This document shows, piece by piece, positions 41,833-47,729 of a stretch of 47,729 bases of DNA (positions within the stretch are counted from its first letter, which is position 1; every line of letters starts with the position of its first letter). This DNA is from an uncultured bacterium. Lineage in GTDB: Bacteria; Cyanobacteriota; Vampirovibrionia; Gastranaerophilales; Gastranaerophilaceae. A program made the position numbers and the translations under genes. The stretch lies in assembly GCA_903868125.1 (NCBI GenBank), contig CAIPUE010000024.1:1-47729 (forward strand). Direction: 5' to 3'. The notes below the pieces were generated by a model. The model was not told the origin of the DNA, did not search any database, and saw nothing but the letters and a program-made list of their open reading frames with translations.

Positions 41833-41861
41833 ATTATACCTAAATAAATCCCTTTCGTAAA
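41833..41861 (-). promoter_or_regulatory. Promoter of the glycosyltransferase gene (possible leaderless start)
   Basis: TTTACG (41856-41861), 17 bp, TATAAT (41833-41838) on the minus strand, with the -10 box 7 nt before ATG 41825. Confidence 0.6.
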
Positions 41862-41937
41862 GCTTTTTATCGAAATTTGCTTTTATTTTTTTTGGAGTTA
41901 AAATTCTATTGTAATATTTGATATGAGGATAATTATT

Positions 41938-42279
41938 ATGAAAAAGATTTTAGTAGCATCTTGCTTTTTATCGGTAGTACTTACTTCTGCAGCATTTGCA
42001 GAGGGTAGTTTTCAGGGTAAAGGTAATGAAGTTTATCAGGCTAAAAAAGATTTGATTCAGGCTAAAGAGCAGCGTTTAGAAAATCGTGAGCAAGCTTTAG
42101 AAAGAAGACATGAACAATTACAAGGACGCCAAGACCGCAAACAGGAAGTTCACCAAAGTTATGGACAAGGACAAGGCATGGAACGCAGACAAGAAATGCG
42201 TCAGGACCATAGGCAAGGTGAACTCCAAGACCAACTTCATCAACGTTCGGAACAGGGTGCTTACGGCGGACGCAAATAG
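41938..42279 (+). CDS. Secreted Gln/Arg-rich coiled protein
   Basis: A signal peptide (MKKILVASCFLSVVLTSAAFAEG) leads a roughly 90-residue mature chain extremely rich in Gln, Arg and Glu (ENREQALERRHEQLQGRQDR), likely helical or disordered. I start at 41938 because GAGGA lies about 7 nt upstream. No family can be named. A terminator follows, so it is a single-gene unit. Confidence 0.7.
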   Translation: MKKILVASCFLSVVLTSAAFAEGSFQGKGNEVYQAKKDLIQAKEQRLENREQALERRHEQLQGRQDRKQEVHQSYGQGQGMERRQEMRQDHRQGELQDQLHQRSEQGAYGGRK

Positions 42280-42301
42280 TTCTTTTTTTAAAAATAATTC
42301 T

Positions 42302-42340
42302 AAAAATTGTCAGAGTTTCAAAATTCTGGCAATTTTTTTG
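42302..42340 (+). terminator. Terminator after the Gln/Arg-rich gene
   Basis: AAAAATTGTCAGA pairs with TCTGGCAATTTTT around a 10 nt loop with one mismatch, followed by T residues. Confidence 0.8.
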
Positions 42341-42427
42341 TAAATAATTTGTAACACTTAAGGCAATTTTTTTAACGAAAAAAACTTTATTAATGTATGG
42401 GGATAAATTAAGGGGATTTTTATAATT

Positions 42428-43210
42428 ATGACTAATGATTTTAGTATATCAATGAGAAATGCGGATATTTCTAAACAAATCCAAAGAGGGCTGTTTAATC
42501 CTGTAGAAACAGGGGCATCGAACACGATTTTCCCGATGCCGTGTTCTACTTCTATGTCCCCTTATGATATTGGGTTTAGCACGACATTTAATATGAATTT
42601 TATGATGTGGATGATGCAAATGCAGGCCATTCAGGTAGCTTTTGCAAATGCAATGAAAAATCTTGGACCTGGAGAAAGCATGCATGTCGGTGCACCTTCT
42701 CCCCACAGAGCTAATTTAACAAAACTTTCTCCAGAATGTGATAAGAGAATTGATGCTATATCTCAAAGATTAAATTGTAATCCTGATGACTTAAAAGCCG
42801 TTATCTATTCAGAATCGGGTGGTGACCCAAAAACGGTAAATAAAACCAGCGGGGCTACAGGATTAATACAGTTTATGCCTTCCACGGCGAGAGATTTGGG
42901 AACATCAACAGGGGCAATTGCTCAAATGAGTGCCGAGACACAACTTGGCTATGTCGAAAAATATCTTCAAAGAGCGAAAAGCCAAGCAAGATTTGCACCT
43001 GACCATAAGCTTACATCAGGCGAATTATACGCACTTGTATTCATGCCTGCAAAAGCGAAGCAGGAAGTAATGTGTTTCGCGGGAAGCAAAGCCTATAGGC
43101 AAAATAGCGGTTTAGATCGCAGTAATAATCGTGACGGACAAATTACCAAGGGAGATTTGACGGCAAAAATGGAAAGTGTTAAAAACAGTTTTTCGAGATT
43201 TTTCTCCTAA
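42428..43210 (+). CDS. Lytic transglycosylase (SLT) domain protein
   Basis: The 260-residue protein has a C-terminal goose-lysozyme-like SLT domain with the catalytic Glu in AVIYSESGGDPKT followed by SGATGLIQFMPSTA. The N-terminal 90 residues are Met-rich (MNFMMWMMQMQAI), without a clear signal peptide, resembling phage- or surface-delivered muramidases. GGGGAT precedes the ATG. Its end overlaps hydE (convergent) by 32 bp. Confidence 0.85.
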   Translation: MTNDFSISMRNADISKQIQRGLFNPVETGASNTIFPMPCSTSMSPYDIGFSTTFNMNFMMWMMQMQAIQVAFANAMKNLGPGESMHVGAPSPHRANLTKLSPECDKRIDAISQRLNCNPDDLKAVIYSESGGDPKTVNKTSGATGLIQFMPSTARDLGTSTGAIAQMSAETQLGYVEKYLQRAKSQARFAPDHKLTSGELYALVFMPAKAKQEVMCFAGSKAYRQNSGLDRSNNRDGQITKGDLTAKMESVKNSFSRFFS

Positions 43211-44222
43211 AGCCATAATCGGTTGAAATGCTACGGTTTATGCTTTTTATTTTGTTTGTAATACATCCTCTGCATTTTGTCGGGGTATCGTTTACGCATA
43301 TTTTTCCGGGATAAATCTCATAAAATTTTCGATAATCGCCCTGCGTAACATTTGGCATAACAACATTCGCTCCGCTTTGAAGTGCAATCAATCTACCGTT
43401 AGGATTAAGCGTTTCCATGGCTGTTGTCGCTGGAATATTTATATCTGGCAACAAAAGTCTGGTAATTGCCATAACTTTTAGTGCAAGCTCGAAAGTTCCG
43501 CCCAGAGCGTCTTTTAATGGAGTATTTGCGTTAGGAATAAACGGTCCGATGCCAATCATATCGGCGTTAATTTTCTTAAAAAATAAAATATCCTCAGCCA
43601 ATGAATCCAAGGTCTGCTCGGGAAGCCCGACAAGACAGCCTGTTCCGACTTCGTAACCCAACTCCCTTAAATTGTCAAGACATTTTAAACGATTTTGCCA
43701 ATCCATATCGGGATCGAGTTTTGTGTACAAATGTTTGTCTGTTGTTTCAATTCGGATTAAAAACCTGTTAGCTCCCGCATCTTTGTAAGCCTCATACTCC
43801 TCAAATGTTTTTTCCCCGATGCTTAAAGTTATTGCCAAATCGAACTTTTTTATCTCTGAAATTATGTGTTTCATTTTATCAATTGTATAGTAAGGGTCTT
43901 CGCCTGATTGAAGTACTACTGTTTTATAGCCTTGCTCGGCGGCGTCTTTTGCAAAGCCGATAATCTGTTCTTCTGTCAGTCTGTATCTGGTGGCGTTTTT
44001 GTTGTCACGTCTAAATCCGCAGTAAAGACAGTTTTGCTTGCAGTAGTTAGAAAATTCAATAAGCCCGCGCAGATGAACTTCGTCACCGACATATTTTTTA
44101 CGCACTCTGTCTGAATGTATGAAGAGTGAGGAATTAAAAGTGAAAGGGAATTCAAGTAGGCTTACAATTTCTTCTTTTGTAAGTTCATGAGTTTCTTCGG
44201 CTTTTTTAAGTAATTTTTCCAT
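43179..44222 (-). CDS. hydE: [FeFe]-hydrogenase maturase HydE (radical SAM)
   Basis: The 347-residue radical SAM enzyme has the cluster motif CKQNCLYCGFRRDN, LQSGEDPYY, the IRIETTDKHLYTKLDP block and C-terminal CRGCITNK. HydE helps build the dithiomethylamine bridge of the H-cluster. The hydrogenase and HydF/HydG are not in this window. ATG 44222 is preferred to TTG 44234. It lies about 30 bp after alaS on the same strand. Confidence 0.92.
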   Translation of the reverse strand: MEKLLKKAEETHELTKEEIVSLLEFPFTFNSSLFIHSDRVRKKYVGDEVHLRGLIEFSNYCKQNCLYCGFRRDNKNATRYRLTEEQIIGFAKDAAEQGYKTVVLQSGEDPYYTIDKMKHIISEIKKFDLAITLSIGEKTFEEYEAYKDAGANRFLIRIETTDKHLYTKLDPDMDWQNRLKCLDNLRELGYEVGTGCLVGLPEQTLDSLAEDILFFKKINADMIGIGPFIPNANTPLKDALGGTFELALKVMAITRLLLPDINIPATTAMETLNPNGRLIALQSGANVVMPNVTQGDYRKFYEIYPGKICVNDTPTKCRGCITNKIKSINRSISTDYGFRRKISKNCF

Positions 44223-44252
44223 AAGTTCTTTCAAAATTTTTTCAAAATAAGT

Positions 44253-46859
44253 TTAGGTATTCTTTATACTGCATTTAATATTTTCTAAAGTTTCATCTAC
44301 CATCATCAAATCACTTAACCCACCTTGTGCAAATTGTGGACGACCTCCGCCTTTGCCACCGCATTTCGATGCTATTTCAGCAACAATTTTTCCTGCCTGA
44401 ATTCCTTTTTCAACAAAATTGTCGCTGACTTTTGCAATAATCGTAGCACCGTTCCCGTCAAGTTTTGGTGAAACCAAAACAATAATAGAATTACCAAGTC
44501 TTTGAGACAGGATTTCGGCTCCGTCTTTTAATGTGTTTGCGTCCATAGCGTCAAGCTTTGAAACGAATAATTTACCGCTTTCTATCTGCTCGGCTTTCTC
44601 AACAAGCGCATTAAATTTTTGCTTCGCTAATACATACTGCACATTCGCCAACTCTTTTTGAATTGATTTGTTTTCTTCCTGAAGTTTTTCCACGCGCCCT
44701 ACAACCTCATCATAAGGTGCCTTGAAATGTGTTGAAAGTTTATCGATTTCAATTTCTTTTTTGTTCAAATATTCCAAGGCTGTAGCGCCAACAACCGCTT
44801 CAATTCTACGAGTACCAGCCGCAATTGCACTTTCTGAAACTATTTTCATCAAACGTAAATCAGCAATATTTTTGGCATGAGTTCCCGCACAAAATTCTTT
44901 TGAAATATCAGCAATACTTACAACCCGAACCTCGTCCTCGTATTTTTCACCAAAAAGGGCGGTAGCACCGGTTTTTTGAGCTTCTTCAATATTCATTATT
45001 TTAGTTGTAACTTCAAGCTTTTCGCCAATCCAATCGTTGATAATTTGTTCTACTTTTTTAATTTCCTCATAAGTCATAGCCCGAGAAAAAGAAAAATCGA
45101 AACGTGTTCTGTTTTCTTCAACCTGCGACCCTGCCTGTTTTACGCCATCACCAAGAACTTTTATCAAAGCAGATTGGAGCAAGTGAGCGTTTGTGTGGTG
45201 AATTTTTATATCTTCTCGCCTTGCCGTGTCAATTTTCGCATCTAAAGCATTATTTCGAATGGCTTCACCATTAATCAAATTGCAACGATGCACAAAAAGT
45301 TTATTAACCTTGAAAGTTGTAATAACTTCTGCTTTAAATGTGTCATTTTCCAAAACCCCACTGTCTCCGACCTGTCCGCCACATTCTGCGTAGAAAGGGG
45401 TTTTATCCAAGATTATATCTACAAATCCGTCGCCCTCGACAGTTGCTATAATTTTTGCATTTGTTTCGGTTTTTTCATATCCAACGAATTCAGTTGAGCC
45501 GAATTGTTTTTCAATCTCAACATAAACCAAATCATCGGTTAAACTTATTTTTTGCGCCGCCGCCTTTGCACGGGTTTTTTGCTCCTGCATTTCTTTGTTA
45601 AAGCCGTCAACATCCACTTTTAAACCGCTTTCTTGAGCTATTTCTACTGTTAATTCAAGCGGAAACCCAAACGTATCATACAATTTAAAAGCGTTCTCCC
45701 CTGTTATATCTTTTTTGTCGGAAATCAAGTCTTCAAGCAGTTTATAACCTCTATCGAGAGTTAGTTTAAATCGTTCTTCCTCATCTCTTATAATGTCTTT
45801 AATTCTGATTTTATTTTTTTCTAAATCAGAATAATTTCCAGCATAATTTTTTACCACTACATCAACCAAATTGTGCAAAAACGGAAGTTCAAGTCCGAGC
45901 ATTTTACCGTGCCTAAGGGCTCTGCGCAAAATCATTCTAAGAACGTAGTTTCGCCCTTCGTTACCGGGGATTACGCCATCATTTATCAGAAAAGTTACGC
46001 AGCGGGCATGGTCTGTGATTATTCTTAGCGAGACGTCCGTTTTTGGGCTTTGCTTATATTGAACATTTGTCATTTTTGAGACTTCGTCTAAAATCGGTTT
46101 TAACAAATCGGTTTCAAACGTTGAGGTTTTACCCTGAACGACCATGGTAATTCTTTCAAGCCCCATGCCTGTATCGACGTTTTTCTTTTGCAATGGAGTT
46201 TGGTTACCTTCTGCATCTTGGAAAAACTGCATGAAAACCAAATTCCAAATCTCGACCCAACGATCACATTCACATGTGTCGATTCCACAATCATCAGAAC
46301 ATTTTAGGTGTTCGCCAAGGTCATAATGAATTTCGGAGCATGGACCGCAGGGGCCGTCGGCACCGGGGGGACCCCAAAAGTTATCTTTTTTGCCTTTTCT
46401 CAAAATGCGTTCAGGAGCGATGCCTGTTTGTTTCCAGATTTCGAATGCTTCATCGTCATTGTTGTAAATTGTTATCCAGAGTTTATTTTTATCTAATTTC
46501 AAATAATTTGTTACAAAATCCCAACTCCAAGGGATAATTTCCTTTTTAAAATAATCACCGAAACTAAAGTTACCTAACATTTCAAAAAAAGTATGGTGGC
46601 GGGGTGTTCTGCCAACATTTTCTATATCGGAATCTTTACCGCCTGCTCTCGCGCATTTTTGACATGTGGTTGCACGCGCGGGAGAAAATTTAGGTGTTTC
46701 CATACCCAAAAAATAGGGTACAAATTGGAGCATGCCCGCAGTAGTTAAAAGCACTGTCGGATTATCAGGCACAAGACTTGAACTTTCGATTAATTTATGG
46801 TTATGTTTTTCTTTAAAATAGTTGAGAAATAATTCTCTGATTTGATTACCTGTTAGCAT
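44253..46859 (-). CDS. alaS: Alanyl-tRNA synthetase
   Basis: The 868-residue enzyme has the class II core (RHHTFFEMLGNFSFGDYFK, GMGLERITMVVQG), an editing domain with HHTNAHLLQSAL and CAGTHAKN zinc residues, and a C-terminal DHHA1-type domain with GGKGGGRPQFAQGG. It is of full length. GAGGA precedes ATG 46859. tmRNA in this window is a second substrate of the enzyme. Confidence 0.97.
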   Translation of the reverse strand: MLTGNQIRELFLNYFKEKHNHKLIESSSLVPDNPTVLLTTAGMLQFVPYFLGMETPKFSPARATTCQKCARAGGKDSDIENVGRTPRHHTFFEMLGNFSFGDYFKKEIIPWSWDFVTNYLKLDKNKLWITIYNNDDEAFEIWKQTGIAPERILRKGKKDNFWGPPGADGPCGPCSEIHYDLGEHLKCSDDCGIDTCECDRWVEIWNLVFMQFFQDAEGNQTPLQKKNVDTGMGLERITMVVQGKTSTFETDLLKPILDEVSKMTNVQYKQSPKTDVSLRIITDHARCVTFLINDGVIPGNEGRNYVLRMILRRALRHGKMLGLELPFLHNLVDVVVKNYAGNYSDLEKNKIRIKDIIRDEEERFKLTLDRGYKLLEDLISDKKDITGENAFKLYDTFGFPLELTVEIAQESGLKVDVDGFNKEMQEQKTRAKAAAQKISLTDDLVYVEIEKQFGSTEFVGYEKTETNAKIIATVEGDGFVDIILDKTPFYAECGGQVGDSGVLENDTFKAEVITTFKVNKLFVHRCNLINGEAIRNNALDAKIDTARREDIKIHHTNAHLLQSALIKVLGDGVKQAGSQVEENRTRFDFSFSRAMTYEEIKKVEQIINDWIGEKLEVTTKIMNIEEAQKTGATALFGEKYEDEVRVVSIADISKEFCAGTHAKNIADLRLMKIVSESAIAAGTRRIEAVVGATALEYLNKKEIEIDKLSTHFKAPYDEVVGRVEKLQEENKSIQKELANVQYVLAKQKFNALVEKAEQIESGKLFVSKLDAMDANTLKDGAEILSQRLGNSIIVLVSPKLDGNGATIIAKVSDNFVEKGIQAGKIVAEIASKCGGKGGGRPQFAQGGLSDLMMVDETLENIKCSIKNT

Positions 46860-46936
46860 TTTGTCCTCAATTTTCTATTTGTTTAGTATCTTCGTATGCT
46901 AATTATACATTAAAAACGTGTGATTTAATATCATTT

Positions 46937-46960
46937 TTATGTAAAAATTATTTTACATAA
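46937..46960. promoter_or_regulatory. Perfect 10-bp palindrome in the alaS upstream region
   Basis: TTATGTAAAA and TTTTACATAA are separated by 4 bp, between the divergent alaS and small membrane protein genes. It could be an operator, but in such AT-rich DNA chance is possible. Confidence 0.35.
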
Positions 46961-47021
46961 GCAATAAAAATAGAGTTTTTATAGTATTCTTGTAGGTGTA
47001 CATAAATTGATAGGGGAGTAT

Positions 47022-47270
47022 ATGAAAAGAACATTTTTCATTTTAGCAATGGTTTTTTGTATGACGGCGAATTTAGCATTTGCGGATGCATACGCTGACA
47101 GAAGACTAGAATCAAAATACAGAAAAGCGATGAATGTGGGTTGTGAATATATCCAAGTGAAAGATCCTGCTACGGCAACTGCTCTTGGTTTTCTTTTAGG
47201 CGGCGGTTCGTTTTATACTGGGCAAACTTGGCTGGGTGTTGCAGATCTTGTAACTTGGCCTTTTCTATAA
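47022..47270 (+). CDS. Small exported membrane protein, apparently frameshifted
   Basis: A signal peptide (MKRTFFILAMVFCMTANLAFA) is followed by a Gly-rich helix (LGFLLGGGSFYTGQTWLGV) and DLVTWPFL, where the frame stops. In the -1 frame, from the T-run at about 47262, the sequence continues SIIWDAPLAHDRAEK and on for about 30 residues to a stop at 47363, matching the LLTWPxSILWD ending of related small TM proteins. So the intact gene would be 47022-47363 with one missing base or a -1 slip. GGGGAGT precedes the ATG. Confidence 0.7.
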   Translation: MKRTFFILAMVFCMTANLAFADAYADRRLESKYRKAMNVGCEYIQVKDPATATALGFLLGGGSFYTGQTWLGVADLVTWPFL

Positions 47271-47378
47271 TTTGGGATGCTCCATTGGCGCATGACCGAG
47301 CAGAAAAAATGAACAAACAAGAAACAGTTATGGTCTGTCAAGAAAGAGGACGTAAACTGTAAATAAATGTTTTAGATA

Positions 47379-47407
47379 AAAGGGTGAGAGAAATACCGCC
47401 CTTTTAA
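47379..47407 (+). terminator. Terminator after the small membrane protein gene
   Basis: AAAAGGG pairs with CCCTTTT around a loop of about 14 nt just after the extended frame's stop, which supports 47363 as the original gene end. Confidence 0.6.
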
Positions 47408-47510
47408 TCTAAAAAAAACAGCTTGTATGTTAAAATTTATATGGTAAGATTTCATGTAGGTTGGTCTTTTTCAATCTAAGAAAAAAATAAGTAGTAACAT
47501 AAATTTACGT

Positions 47511-47605
47511 CTTGGAGGCTTAGCTGGTCTGTTGTACTTTTACAGAGTGTAAACATTCAATAAAAGTAAAATAGGAAGTTTTATACCACTGAAGAAAGCT
47601 AAGAC
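47511..47605 (+). other. tRNA-like 5' foldback element, copy 1 (right-edge array)
   Basis: CTTGGAGGCTTAGCTGGTC resembles a tRNA 5' strand plus D-arm. A TTTACA/TGTAAA hairpin follows, then an AT-rich tail with AGCTAAG, an inverted piece of the D-arm. It is homologous to 47651-47729 along its length. No gene is seen in 47410-47729. Confidence 0.6.
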
Positions 47606-47650
47606 AAATACAGAATGATAATTGAATAGTAAACAGAAACTCAAAGTTAT

Positions 47651-47729
47651 GCCTTGGTAGCTCAGCTGGCCTGTTGCATCTTTTGCGAAAGCAAAAGTAC
47701 AATAAAAGTTAAATAGCTCTATACAGCTG
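47651..47729 (+). other. tRNA-like 5' foldback element, copy 2, cut by window edge
   Basis: GCCTTGGTAGCTCAGCTGG is a perfect tRNA 5' strand and D-arm start. It is interrupted by a CTTTTGC-GAAA-GCAAAAG hairpin and an AT tail, and ends with ACAGCTG, the start of an inverted D-arm. It lacks anticodon and T-arms, so it is not a tRNA. The intact tRNA is probably just beyond base 47729. Confidence 0.6.

Overview
The window looks like a chromosomal segment from a non-photosynthetic relative of cyanobacteria, most likely a gut-type Gastranaerophilales / Vampirovibrionia (Melainabacteria) genome. The pointers are an AT-rich composition, a VKOR-thioredoxin fusion of cyanobacterial type, a split transketolase, an [FeFe]-hydrogenase maturase (fermentative life), AMIN-domain envelope proteins, a tmRNA whose tag starts ANN, a long Alu-type SRP RNA, and cell-surface-like orphan proteins starting MK[IV]xxI. 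The lineage is inference; only gene content was available.

Layout. 1-5.1 kb: small membrane proteins, an inactive-looking M16 peptidase homologue coupled to two tiny membrane ORFs, a NAGPA-type glycosidase and a HExxH protein that appears to start at AUA. 5.2-7 kb: SRP RNA and an HNH-like orphan. 7-12.4 kb: sugar-binding protein, an AMIN-like membrane protein, a DUF212/PAP2-like protein, farnesyl-diphosphate synthase and a UbiA prenyltransferase (isoprenoid/quinone functions). 12.4-13.3 kb: a tRNA Thr-Thr-Tyr operon containing tRNA-derived foldback debris. 13.3-23 kb: receiver protein, GH13-like protein, thrC-hom, VKOR-Trx, queH, murI and an N-acetylmuramoyl-L-alanine amidase. 23-28 kb: small orphans, a dispersed palindrome, lipoate ligase, a pilin-like protein with a TTTP linker, a long-chain polyprenyl synthase and signal peptidase I. 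28-33.8 kb: tRNA-Met with foldback elements on both sides, large Kelch and TPR proteins, a decayed integrative element (phosphoesterase and integrase fragments) and tmRNA. 33.9-47 kb: ABC permease, then a minus-strand run of split transketolase, ftsE-ftsX, HDOD, receiver/degenerate-GGDEF and isochorismatase genes; WecG-type glycosyltransferase, lytic transglycosylase, hydE, alaS and a frameshifted small membrane protein. The window ends inside another tRNA-like foldback array.

Most unusual signal: stable-RNA genes (tRNA-Tyr, tRNA-Thr, tRNA-Met, tmRNA and an unseen tRNA beyond the right edge) are flanked by partial copies of themselves. Upstream elements carry the leader and the 5' end of the RNA through the D-arm, then a hairpin-rich insert; several then carry an inverted D-arm. 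Downstream elements contain an inverted T-arm, an insert, and then a copy of the 3' end, with the trailer also copied at tRNA-Met. Two right-edge copies keep a hairpin although its stem bases differ. A second theme is four genes with a -10 box 6-7 nt before the start codon and no Shine-Dalgarno, suggesting leaderless transcripts.
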